Source: Accumulibacter jenkinsii
GTDB lineage: Bacteria; Pseudomonadota; Gammaproteobacteria; Burkholderiales; Rhodocyclaceae
NCBI GenBank assembly: GCA_036625225.1
Contig: JAZKUF010000006.1
Location: 127,097 to 191,096 of the forward strand
Direction: 5' to 3'
Length of the DNA: 64,000 nt
The position numbers and the translations under genes were made by a program. The notes beneath the pieces are model-generated. The model had not been told where the DNA came from and searched no databases. It saw nothing but the letters and a program-made list of their open reading frames with translations. Shown here piece after piece: positions 26,446 through 34,670 of this stretch; positions within the stretch are counted from its first letter, which is position 1, and each line of letters starts with the position of its first letter.

Positions 26446-26720
26446 AGGACCATTACGAAATCCTCGGCATCGCCAGCGATGCCTCAGGCGAAGCCGTGCG
26501 CACGGCCTATCGCAGAAAAGCCCTGCAGTTTCACCCCGACCGTAACCCGGCGCCGGATGCCAGCGAAAAATTCCGTGACGTTCAGGAAGCCTATGAAACC
26601 CTTTCGGATGCCTCCCGTCGACAGGTCTATGACGAGAACCGGCGCCGCAATCTGCTCGACCAGCCTCTGGAAACTGCGCGCGCGATCTGGAAACACTACC
26701 TTGAAGGAGTATTGCAGTGA
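26442..26720 (+). CDS. Small J-domain protein
   Basis: A 92-residue protein that is almost only a J domain. YEILGIASDASGEAVRTAY opens helices I-II, HPD in FHPDRN is the DnaK-stimulating tripeptide, and EAYETLSDASRR closes helix III. A short helix (ETARAIWKHYLEGVL) follows. There is no zinc-finger or substrate domain, so it is a class III J protein that probably recruits DnaK to a specific client. Start is GTG at 26442, overlapping the metF stop; it overlaps the next gene as well. The client is likely encoded in the following three genes, which is an inference from coupling. Confidence 0.88.
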   Translation: MKDHYEILGIASDASGEAVRTAYRRKALQFHPDRNPAPDASEKFRDVQEAYETLSDASRRQVYDENRRRNLLDQPLETARAIWKHYLEGVLQ

Positions 26721-27262
26721 GAATGTCGCGCTTTTTTGAAGAGCTCAAGGCGGCCTACGACGCCGAGCTGGACGATCTGATGACCGACTCGGCGGGGCAT
26801 GACGTGCTCGCCCGACGCCTGCAGGCCAAACGGAGTCAGGTGGCGCAATTGCTGCCGATGATCGAATGCAACCCGGAAATGGTGGCCGTCGCTTTCCACG
26901 GGGGCATGCGTTTTGCCAGTCCGGAAGTGATGCGTGACCTCGCCGCACAGGAGCCGGAAGACCTGCCGCCGTGGTCGACGCTGCTCGCCTCGGTCACCCT
27001 CGAACCCTGGGCGGAAGCGCTCACCACCATCGTTCTCAAGGACCCCAACGGGGATCAGTTCCTGGTCGTGACGGCCTGCCTGGAGTATCTCCAGGGCCGC
27101 TCGGCGGCGTTGGCCGACGCTGCCGAGCCGGCTTCGCACGGCGATCGGGACGATGGCGACGGCGAAGATTTCGACCCTGACCTCGACCTGGAAGAGGCGG
27201 GCGCCGATTGGCTCTCCGAACAGGGCTTCGATCGGAAAGACCGCTTTTCCGGGGATCACTGA
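26717..27262 (+). CDS. Unrecognised protein 1 of the J-protein cluster
   Basis: A 181-residue soluble protein, with no membrane segments or signal peptide. Residues 1-110 look like a folded helical domain (LPMIECNPEMVAVAFHGGMRF, WSTLLASVTLEPWAEAL); residues about 135-165 are very acidic (DRDDGDGEDFDPDLDLEE). Start is GTG 26717, overlapping the J-protein stop, or ATG 26723. No family is recognised. The gene is embedded between the J protein and two more unknown genes with overlaps on both sides, so it is surely co-translated with them. Confidence 0.75.
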   Translation: MRMSRFFEELKAAYDAELDDLMTDSAGHDVLARRLQAKRSQVAQLLPMIECNPEMVAVAFHGGMRFASPEVMRDLAAQEPEDLPPWSTLLASVTLEPWAEALTTIVLKDPNGDQFLVVTACLEYLQGRSAALADAAEPASHGDRDDGDGEDFDPDLDLEEAGADWLSEQGFDRKDRFSGDH

Positions 27263-27978
27263 TGAGCCATCCGGTCCTCGCAAAAGCCGCGCAACTGATC
27301 CGCCTGGGCGATATCGTCGGTGCCGAAGCGGCCTTGGTGTCGCTGGTCGACCACGAAGGGGATCATGCCCTGGTCGCGGTGCTCGACGACTTCCCGGCCA
27401 AGGATCTGCTGGCGATCATCCGCGACTTCGATGCTTCCCGGGAATCAGTAGTCAACCTCCTGGTGTCGCCCGAGCAGTTTGCCCGCGCCATCGTCCTCGA
27501 ACGGCGCTACGGCGACGCCAGCCACGAGCGCCTGCACGGGATGATCAATTCGATCGTTTTCCGGGCTGGCAGCGATCCTGGCGAGTTCCTCGAAGCGATC
27601 GGTCAGATCGACGGCGGCAGTGAAGTGCTGGCCGATTACCTCTGCGAACGGGTCGACAGCGTCGAGCATTTCTTCCGCACCTCCGCCTTCGACTTGTTTG
27701 CCGAAGCCGACGAATCGGCTGACGACCTCAGCGACGAGGAACGTCTGGACACCCTCACCGATACCGCCGAGCATCCGGTTCTCAGTCACAGTGAAGTGAA
27801 CGATCAGGACTGGATGGAACTTGTCTGGACGCTGCGCTACCAGCAGCCGGAAATTTTCCGCGAGGTGCTGCTGATTCTGCGCGCCCGCGCTCGCGCCGAG
27901 GCGCACCCGTCACTGGTAGCGCCGGCGAGCGCCGCCGGCCAGCCGCCGGCCGGACTCGAAGAAGAGTCGGCGCTCTAG
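27262..27978 (+). CDS. Unrecognised protein 2 of the J-protein cluster
   Basis: A 238-residue soluble protein starting at ATG 27262, which overlaps the preceding stop by one base (TGATG). It is rich in Asp/Glu and in predicted helices: AAQLIRLGDIVGAEAALVSLVD resembles one helical repeat, and DDFPAKDLLAIIRDFDASRESVVNLL the kind of sequence seen in MgtE-N/FliG-like repeats that precede regulatory domains. This resemblance is weak and no function follows from it. The C-terminus is Ala/Pro rich and probably disordered. Confidence 0.75.
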   Translation: MSHPVLAKAAQLIRLGDIVGAEAALVSLVDHEGDHALVAVLDDFPAKDLLAIIRDFDASRESVVNLLVSPEQFARAIVLERRYGDASHERLHGMINSIVFRAGSDPGEFLEAIGQIDGGSEVLADYLCERVDSVEHFFRTSAFDLFAEADESADDLSDEERLDTLTDTAEHPVLSHSEVNDQDWMELVWTLRYQQPEIFREVLLILRARARAEAHPSLVAPASAAGQPPAGLEEESAL

Positions 27979-28019
27979 CGCCGGGCCCGCAGTTCCTCCG
28001 GAGAAAGGTTTCACCGCTC

Positions 28020-29219
28020 ATGCCGCCTGACAGTCGCCAACTCGCTGTGTTCGACGACCGGCCGTTTTTCGAGCGCTCGCTCGTGTACGGGGTGCGCAAG
28101 GGAATCATCGATCAGGAGAAAATCCGCAGCATTCTCGACGATGCGCCGAAGGGAATGGTACAGATTGCCGCGTATTTCGGAACCCAGTACCTGCGACCGA
28201 ACATCGAGCAGGCACGGATCAGGATCGTGAACCTCGTCAGCCTGTACCTCGATGTCCACAGCGACAGCGACCTCGAATGGGCGGCGCGCTCGCTGCGCGA
28301 CCACAGCTTTCTTTCGCACTCCCGGGGCGGATCGGAAATGCTCAAGCGTCTCTGGGCGATGCCCGAAGACGACTCCTACGGCATCCACGTGCGGCTGTCG
28401 CAGAAGGCGTTTCTCGCCGAGTGGTCGCTGAAGAGCGTCGCCGACTATCGCCAGGCACTGGCGCGGCGCGAGGCGCATCAGAGGGCGATTGCGGCCGCGC
28501 TGTGGTTTGCCGAAAGGCTTGGCATGCCGGTCTCGGACATCTCGACGGGGTCGGTCGAATCGATCATCCGCACCGCTCTCCTCGTCTATCTGAGCGCCAG
28601 CACACCAGTCGCCATCCCCAATCCCGCCGGTCTCATCGGCCTCTTCGGCGCGATCCGACAGAAGGGGGTCCCGGCCAAAGGCAGAAAGGCGATCGAGGAC
28701 GTTTTCGGGGTGCTGCCCGAGGCGTTTCTCGGCTTCACCCGCGAAGTGCTGAAGAAGATCGAGAGCGAGGACCTGCCGAAAATCCTCGATGCCTCGTGGC
28801 CGATGAACCGACTCATCCAGGATCTCGAGCCCCTGTACTTCCTGCGCGATTTCGGTCCCGAAGATGCGAGCGCGTTCGACGCTGCGGTCTCCAAGGTCTG
28901 GCAGAAGATCACCGGCGGCAAGACCGACGACAGTTCGCTGCTGACCATTTTCGTCTGTCTTGCCGCCGGCCTGCCAGCCCGGCCGGCGCTTGGCAAGGCC
29001 GCTGCCCGGGCGCTGATCCGCAAGGTCCGGACCGATGGCTTCGAGCGCTCGCCGGTGCTCGCCTTCATCCGGGATCATGCGCCTTACCAGTATCAGGACG
29101 ACCTCGAAAAGCGGTGGAAGGAATTCTTTCCCGACGCGCGGGAAATCCTGCTCGATGCCGCCGACACCTCGCTCAAGAAAGCGCTCGCTTTCCTCACGGA
29201 AAACTGCATCGTCGTCTAG
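28020..29219 (+). CDS. Unrecognised protein 3 of the J-protein cluster
   Basis: A 399-residue, mostly helical soluble protein of no recognised family, starting 41 bases after protein 2 with GGAGAAAGG before the ATG. No signal peptide or confident membrane segment is present; LLVYLSASTPVAIPNPAGLIGLFGAI is the most hydrophobic stretch (about 185-215) and could be a buried helix. It completes a run of four same-strand genes after metF. It might be the client of the J protein. Confidence 0.78.
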   Translation: MPPDSRQLAVFDDRPFFERSLVYGVRKGIIDQEKIRSILDDAPKGMVQIAAYFGTQYLRPNIEQARIRIVNLVSLYLDVHSDSDLEWAARSLRDHSFLSHSRGGSEMLKRLWAMPEDDSYGIHVRLSQKAFLAEWSLKSVADYRQALARREAHQRAIAAALWFAERLGMPVSDISTGSVESIIRTALLVYLSASTPVAIPNPAGLIGLFGAIRQKGVPAKGRKAIEDVFGVLPEAFLGFTREVLKKIESEDLPKILDASWPMNRLIQDLEPLYFLRDFGPEDASAFDAAVSKVWQKITGGKTDDSSLLTIFVCLAAGLPARPALGKAAARALIRKVRTDGFERSPVLAFIRDHAPYQYQDDLEKRWKEFFPDAREILLDAADTSLKKALAFLTENCIVV

Positions 29220-29246
29220 CCGGCAGGTTGTCGTTACGCCAGGCGC

Positions 29247-30509
29247 TCAGCTGCCTGCGAGACAGTTCCGGTAGCGGCCGTCCACTCGCCGGGCAAACCA
29301 CTCGGTGGTCAGCTGGCGAGTGATCTTCGGACTCTTGAGGTCGATCGTCGGCAGCAGTTCGCGCGGCCGACGACCGCCAGCGGCATCGGCGAGCGCGAAA
29401 AGACGCTCGTAGAGCGGCGTGCGTTCAAAGGCAAACGACTTTTCGAGCTTGAGATCGCGCACGATCTCCGCCGTACTCAGCCGCAGGCGGGGTCGCAGGG
29501 AGATGATGGCTTGCTGCGTGGCGCTTGCCTCGGAGACCGGCAGACCGTTCCGGTAGCGCAGGAGATCGCCGTCGCGCGCCAGCTTCTCTCCGCTCAGGCG
29601 GCTGACGGCGTCCTGAAAAGCCGCGTTGCGGCTGCTGTAGCGGCCGGCGTTGAAATCGGCGAAGCGGTAGATCATCCGGCTGTAGCTCGCCGGGTAATCG
29701 AGCAGATAGGCAATGCCGAAGTAGACGCCGCCGCGCCGCGTAAAGACCTCGTTGCGCACGCTCTCGCGACGCGGGTAGGGGTAGGGCCGGAGGCGGATCT
29801 GTTCCTCGGCAAAATCGACTCCGACCTGCATCGGGCCGCCGGTGCGGATCGGATTGAAGCCGCCGAAGAGACGCTTGCCGCCGGGCAGTTCCGAAATCAT
29901 GTCGTCGTAGAGCGTGTTCATCTGCCTTTCGGTCCGCAGCGCGTCGATGCGCGCGCTGTAGCTGCGACCGTCAGGCGACGATTTGCGCAAGGCGAGGTCG
30001 AGCATCACCTTCGGCACACCATACTTCTCCCGGCGCTGGTCGATTTCCCGCCAGACGATGCGCGACAGCCCGGCCACCGCAGGCTCGGACTGGAAAGTCG
30101 ATTCCTGCTCAATGACCGCGATCGCGGCACAGAAATTTTCAGCCCGCGGCGGAATCTGCAGCGCTTCGAAAGCGCCAAGAATGTCGGCCGCCCAGCCGCT
30201 GCGATCGGCGATCCTCGCCGGCAAGAGGCGATTGAGCAGCGCCCGGCTGTTGAGCACACTGGCAATGGGCGGGGGCAGCACGGGCACCGGCGTGACAACG
30301 GGCGGTGGCAGCACGATCGCCGGGGGTGGCGGCTGACTCACCGGCGCCACCGGCTGGGTCGGCGGCGAAACGGTCGGCAGCGGCGGCAGCGCCGGCGACG
30401 GGCGTGACTCGAAGCCGCCCTCGGTGGCGCAGCCGCCGAGGGTGACACCGACGGCAGCCATGAGCACAAGGCGAGAGGCGGCGGGCCAGGGCAGACGGAA
30501 CTTACTCAC
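29247..30509 (-). CDS. DUF1615 family lipoprotein
   Basis: A 420-residue exported lipoprotein: the signal peptide ends with a lipobox LGGC (Cys near 27), followed by a long Pro-rich linker (about 35-80). The domain from about 85 has NRLLPARIADRSGWAADILGAF and IEQESTFQSEP, typical of DUF1615; the last stretch resembles the catalytic Glu environment of lytic transglycosylases, so cell-wall cleavage is possible but unproven. Its start overlaps the end of the upstream gamma-glutamyltransferase gene by eight bases, so the two form an operon. Confidence 0.82.
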   Translation of the reverse strand: MSKFRLPWPAASRLVLMAAVGVTLGGCATEGGFESRPSPALPPLPTVSPPTQPVAPVSQPPPPAIVLPPPVVTPVPVLPPPIASVLNSRALLNRLLPARIADRSGWAADILGAFEALQIPPRAENFCAAIAVIEQESTFQSEPAVAGLSRIVWREIDQRREKYGVPKVMLDLALRKSSPDGRSYSARIDALRTERQMNTLYDDMISELPGGKRLFGGFNPIRTGGPMQVGVDFAEEQIRLRPYPYPRRESVRNEVFTRRGGVYFGIAYLLDYPASYSRMIYRFADFNAGRYSSRNAAFQDAVSRLSGEKLARDGDLLRYRNGLPVSEASATQQAIISLRPRLRLSTAEIVRDLKLEKSFAFERTPLYERLFALADAAGGRRPRELLPTIDLKSPKITRQLTTEWFARRVDGRYRNCLAGS

Positions 30510-32301
30510 CGCTCACCCTCCCCTCGCGGCGCGGGTCGGCGCCCCCGGCGTAGCCGTCGCGGATGCGGGCGATCGCCTGCAGGCCGCTGCTCATGCCGAT
30601 TACGCGCACTTGATGGCCTCTCGCCTCGAGCGCGGCAACGAAGGATGCGGCAAAGCGCCCCTCCTCAAGCAGCGTCGGGCCGTTCAACACGCCGAAGTTC
30701 GGCAGATCGATTGCCGCTTGCGGCGCCAGTCCCCAGTTCAGCGTCGCATAGAGCAGCTTGGCGGTGTAGTGGATGATCAGCGCGCCGCCGGGCGAGCCGC
30801 CGCTGATCACCAGTTCGCCGGTTTCCCGGTCGAAAACCAGCGTCGGACTCATCGACGAGCGTGGGCGCTTGCCGGCTTCGACGCGATTGGCGACCGCCAC
30901 GCCGTCCTCGTCGGTCGGCATGAACGAAAAATCGCTGAGCTGGTTGTTGAGCAGGAAACCCCGGACCATCTGCCGGGCGCCGAAAGCGTCCTCGATCGTG
31001 CTGGTCATGGCGAGCGCGTTGCCGTGGCCGTCGACCACGCTGAGGTGCGAAGTGCCGTACTCGGGCTGTTCAGGCATCGGTGAGTAAGGCGATCGAGCCA
31101 TCGTGGGCGAGCCCGGGAGCGCGACCGGCATGCTGCGCGGGCCGATCAGGCGAGCCCTTGCCGCGAGGTAGGCTGGAGCGATCAGCGAGTACCAGCTGTT
31201 CGCCGGGGCGGCGACGAAAGCGGGATCGGCAACATACTGCGCGCGATCGGCGAAGGCGAGACGGGAGACTTCACTGTAATAGTGCAGCCAGCGCGGATCG
31301 GCAAAGGGCAGGGACGCGGCCGCGGTCTGATTGAGAATGCCGAGGATCTGACCCATGGCGATCGCCCCCGAACCGGGCGGTGGAAAACCACAGATCCGGT
31401 AAGCGCGGGGCGGCTCGACCCCGGCCGGCACATAGTCGCTGCAGAAAGGCGCCCGTCGCTGTGCCCGGTAGCCGGCGAGGTCGGCCATACTGAGCTGGCC
31501 GGGATTGTCGGGATGCCCTTGTACCTGGTCGACGATCGCCTGCGCGATCTCTCCCTCGTGCAAGGCCACTGACCCCTCGGCAGCGACCCGGCGCAGGACG
31601 GCGGCGAGTTCGGGGTTGCGCAAGGTGCTGCCGGCCGCGACCGGGCGCCCGTCGCCGTCGTAAAAGTACGCTGCCGCCGGCGCCTGCCGGCGCAGGTGGC
31701 GATCACTCTTGATCAGGGTGTGCAGGCGGACGCTGACCGGAAAGCCCTCTTCGGCGAGCCGGATCGCCGGTGCGAACAGTTGCGCCCAGGGCAGCGTACC
31801 GTACTCGGCATGCGCGACTTCGAGCATCCGCAAGGCCCCCGGAACGCCGACCGCGCGGCCCCCGACGACGGCTTCATCAAAGCTCATCGGCCGCCCGTCG
31901 GGGCGCAGGAACAAGCGCTCGTCGACCGTCGCCGGCGCCGTCTCGCGACCGTCGAAGGCGACCGTCTGCCGGCCGTCGTGATGAAGAAGAAAAGCGCCGC
32001 CACCGATCCCGCTCGACTGCGGCTCGACCAGAGTCAGCACCATCTGGGCGGCGATCGCCGCGTCGATCGCCGAACCCCCGGCCCGGAGCATCGCCACTCC
32101 CGCTTCGCTGGCGAGCGGGTGCGCCGTGGCGACGGCAAATTTTCGCCCCTGCCAGCCGGGCTGGTCGCTGTGCCGGGCAACGCTTTCGGGCTGGCGATGG
32201 TCGGCAGCGCTCGCAGCGAGCGGTGGACGGGTCGCCGGAAGGCTGCTGCAGGCACTGACCAGCAAGGCCGTGACGAGCGCGAGGAGAGAGGGGATTTTCA
32301 T
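30502..32301 (-). CDS. ggt: Gamma-glutamyltranspeptidase
   Basis: A 599-residue precursor. The N-terminus is a signal peptide with lipobox-like LLVSAC (residues about 14-19), so it may be lipidated, which is uncommon for this enzyme. The catalytic Thr is T417 in EYGTSHLSVVD, where self-cleavage produces the two subunits; SGGSPGG near the C-terminus builds the oxyanion and substrate site. It cleaves gamma-glutamyl bonds such as those of glutathione in the periplasm. Start at 32301 gives the signal peptide directly; a longer reading to 32445 has no such feature. Confidence 0.93.
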   Translation of the reverse strand: MKIPSLLALVTALLVSACSSLPATRPPLAASAADHRQPESVARHSDQPGWQGRKFAVATAHPLASEAGVAMLRAGGSAIDAAIAAQMVLTLVEPQSSGIGGGAFLLHHDGRQTVAFDGRETAPATVDERLFLRPDGRPMSFDEAVVGGRAVGVPGALRMLEVAHAEYGTLPWAQLFAPAIRLAEEGFPVSVRLHTLIKSDRHLRRQAPAAAYFYDGDGRPVAAGSTLRNPELAAVLRRVAAEGSVALHEGEIAQAIVDQVQGHPDNPGQLSMADLAGYRAQRRAPFCSDYVPAGVEPPRAYRICGFPPPGSGAIAMGQILGILNQTAAASLPFADPRWLHYYSEVSRLAFADRAQYVADPAFVAAPANSWYSLIAPAYLAARARLIGPRSMPVALPGSPTMARSPYSPMPEQPEYGTSHLSVVDGHGNALAMTSTIEDAFGARQMVRGFLLNNQLSDFSFMPTDEDGVAVANRVEAGKRPRSSMSPTLVFDRETGELVISGGSPGGALIIHYTAKLLYATLNWGLAPQAAIDLPNFGVLNGPTLLEEGRFAASFVAALEARGHQVRVIGMSSGLQAIARIRDGYAGGADPRREGRVSGE

Positions 32302-32493
32302 GGCGGAACCCGGTTGCAGAGACAGCCGGCTTTGTCTCATTCCTGTCCGTCGGTCGTCAAGCGGAATTGCCGCCGCGGCAATCGGTGGACGCCGCCTGCT
32401 CGCTGCCCTGCCGCCCTGCCCTGCCTCGTTATTCGACGGCAACACGCCCGCCGGCAGCGCAGTCGAGCTTGCCGTTCCCCGGTGCGAAGCGAC

Positions 32494-32874
32494 TCAGAGT
32501 GCTTCCTCAGGCCCGAAGCAGAGGGCGTGGTCGTCACATTCGGCACAGTGCGGCGCCCGACACATCGGCACTCCGGCGCGTTCGCAGAGTTGCCGGTAGA
32601 AGAATTTCTTCCACTTCATGTCGTTCGTGTTCCTCGCCGCGAGCGCCGGGAAGTTTGCGCGCAGGAGATCGTTCAGGGCTGTGCGGTGGGGAAGACCCAT
32701 GTCCTGCCAGAGGTGCGCTTCGCCCATTGCCGCGCGGGCGATCGCGTGACACAGCGAGAGGCCTGAGGCATCGGCCGCAACGCAGTGTTCGCGCAGCAGT
32801 TCGACGATGTCGTCGTATTCATCACAGGCGTCACCTGATGGCGGCGATCGCGCAAGGTCGGTGAGGTCGGGCAT
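32494..32874 (-). CDS. nifQ: NifQ, molybdenum donor for FeMo-cofactor
   Basis: A 126-residue protein, somewhat shorter than most NifQ proteins (about 170-190). The C-terminus has the diagnostic cluster-binding pattern CRAPHCAECDDHALCF; NDMKWKKFFYRQLCE before it is also typical. The start at 32874 follows GGAG; a further upstream start would run into poorly conserved sequence. NifQ carries Mo to the NifE/NifN scaffold. It is divergent from nifE, sharing the 371-base control region. Confidence 0.9.
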   Translation of the reverse strand: MPDLTDLARSPPSGDACDEYDDIVELLREHCVAADASGLSLCHAIARAAMGEAHLWQDMGLPHRTALNDLLRANFPALAARNTNDMKWKKFFYRQLCERAGVPMCRAPHCAECDDHALCFGPEEAL

Positions 32875-33142
32875 GCGAAGCTCCGTGGCAGCAGACGAGT
32901 GATCAAAAGCAAGATTCCTGCCATATGAAGTCGTTCTGGCGCCGGATTCCCTCCAGATCGAGGATCCTCGCCTCGGGCTCAGTCCGGGGAATGCCGGCAA
33001 GCGGCCGAACCGCGAGGGCTGCGCCCGCCCTCCCGGCAAGGGCGAGCGCCGCGGTGAGAGGGTCCTGGCCGGCAAGTGATCTTCGGGCAAGCCTGTCCCT
33101 TGCCTGGAATTCGGCGATCTTCTCTCTCGCAGGTCAGCCAAT

Positions 33143-33158
33143 GTCGCAAACCCGACAA
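33143..33158 (+). promoter_or_regulatory. NifA upstream activator site
   Basis: TGT-CGCAAACCCG-ACA exactly fits the NifA consensus TGT-N10-ACA. It lies 44 bases before the -24 element of nifE, closer than the usual 80-150 bases. Because the motif is palindromic it could also act on nifQ in the other direction. Confidence 0.75.
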
Positions 33159-33201
33159 TCGTTTGGCTGGCCGCAGGCTTGCCGAATCAAGCGCTTATCG
33201 T

Positions 33202-33217
33202 TGGCACGGCAATTGCG
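33202..33217 (+). promoter_or_regulatory. Sigma-54 promoter of nifE
   Basis: TGGCACGGCAATTGCG matches the RpoN consensus TGGCACR-N4-TTGCW with the GG and GC doublets at -24/-12 correctly spaced; only the last base differs. Transcription should start near 33228, giving a leader of about 18 bases. With the NifA site just upstream, this is a NifA/RpoN promoter driving nifE and the genes up to fdxB. Confidence 0.88.
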
Positions 33218-33245
33218 TAAAGACAGGAAACAGAGGACTGCCGCC

Positions 33246-34670
33246 ATGAAGACTGCCGAAATCGCCGCCTTGCTGAACGAGCCCGCCTGCGCCCACAACG
33301 GCAAGGAGAAATCCGGCTGCGCGCGGACCCGGCCGGGGGCGACGGCCGGCGGCTGCTCGTTCGACGGGGCACAGATCGCGCTTCTGCCGATTGCCGACGT
33401 CGCGCACATCGTGCACGGGCCGATCGCCTGTGCCGGAGCTTCCTGGGATAACCGCGGCGCGCGCTCGTCCGGCCCCACCCTCTATCGGATCGGTATGACG
33501 ACCGATCTCACCGAGCAGGACGTGATCATGGGCCGCGGCGAAAAGCGGCTGTTCCTCGCGATCAAGCAGGCGATCGACGACTACTCGCCGAAGGCCGTCT
33601 TCGTCTACTCGACCTGCGTCCCGGCGTTGATCGGCGACGATCTCGAAGCGGTCGCCCGGGCCGCCACTGAGCGCTGGGGGGTGCCGGTGGTGCCGGTCGA
33701 TTGCGCCGGTTTCTACGGCACCAAGAACCTCGGCAACCGCATCGCGGGCGAAGCCATGTTCAAGTATGTCATCGGCACCCGCGAACCGGAGCCGCTGCCG
33801 GCGTCGGCGCAACGGCCGGGGATCACGGTGCACGACGTAAACCTGATCGGCGAATACAACATTGCCGGTGAGTTCTGGCATGTGGCACCGCTCTTCGATG
33901 AGCTGGGTCTGCGCATCCTGGGAACGCTCTCGGGCGATGCGCGCTTCCATGAGGTGCAGACCATGCACCGGGCGCAGGCGTCGATGGTGGTCTGCGCCAA
34001 GGCGCTGCTCAATGTCGCGCGCAAACTCGAAAGCGATTTCGGCGTGCCGTTCTTCGAGGGCAGCTTCTACGGCATCACCGATACTTCACAGGCCTTTCGC
34101 GACTTCGCCCGCGTGCTTGGCGACCCCGGGCTGACGGCGCGCAGCGAAGCGATGATCACCCGCGAGGAGGCGAAAATCCGCGCTGCGCTCGAACCCTGGC
34201 GGGCGCGTCTGGCCGGCAAGCGGGTGCTGCTCTACACCGGCGGCGTCAAGAGCTGGTCAGTGGTCTCGGCGCTGCAGGATCTCGGCATGACCGTCGTCGC
34301 CACCGGCACGAAGAAGTCGACCGAGGAAGACAAGGCGCGCATCCGCGAGATCATGGGCGACGAGGCGAAGATGATCACCGACGGCAGCCCGCAGGCGTTG
34401 CTGCAGGCGTACCGCGACTACCGGGCAGACATCCTGATTGCCGGCGGCCGCAACCTGTACACGGCGCTGAAAGCGCGCATTCCGTTTCTCGACATCAATC
34501 AGGAACGCGAATTCGGCTACGCCGGTTACACCGGCATGCTCGAACTCGTTCGCCAGCTCGCGCTGACGATCGAATCGCCGGTCTGGCGCAAGGTCCGTTC
34601 GCCTTCGCCGTGGGCGACGCAGCCGGCGAGCGGCAAGACGGCGGCGGTCGCGGGAGCGAACCATGACTGA
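33246..34670 (+). CDS. nifE: NifE, FeMo-cofactor scaffold subunit
   Basis: A 474-residue homologue of NifD that with NifN forms the E2N2 scaffold on which the NifB product matures to FeMo-cofactor. Cluster-ligand regions are HGPIACAGASWDNRG and VYSTCVPALIGDD; EFGYAGYTGM near the C-terminus is typical. ATG 33246 (MKTAEIAAL) is preceded by GAGG and by the sigma-54 promoter; the much longer frame from 32925 would overlap the promoter and is rejected. Its end overlaps nifN by eight bases. Confidence 0.96.
   Translation: MKTAEIAALLNEPACAHNGKEKSGCARTRPGATAGGCSFDGAQIALLPIADVAHIVHGPIACAGASWDNRGARSSGPTLYRIGMTTDLTEQDVIMGRGEKRLFLAIKQAIDDYSPKAVFVYSTCVPALIGDDLEAVARAATERWGVPVVPVDCAGFYGTKNLGNRIAGEAMFKYVIGTREPEPLPASAQRPGITVHDVNLIGEYNIAGEFWHVAPLFDELGLRILGTLSGDARFHEVQTMHRAQASMVVCAKALLNVARKLESDFGVPFFEGSFYGITDTSQAFRDFARVLGDPGLTARSEAMITREEAKIRAALEPWRARLAGKRVLLYTGGVKSWSVVSALQDLGMTVVATGTKKSTEEDKARIREIMGDEAKMITDGSPQALLQAYRDYRADILIAGGRNLYTALKARIPFLDINQEREFGYAGYTGMLELVRQLALTIESPVWRKVRSPSPWATQPASGKTAAVAGANHD

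Noticed and set aside
32925..33245. N-terminal extension of NifE of 107 residues
   Set aside because: The extended frame covers the NifA site and the sigma-54 promoter and contains no NifE-like sequence; MKTAEIAAL at 33246 fits the family start.
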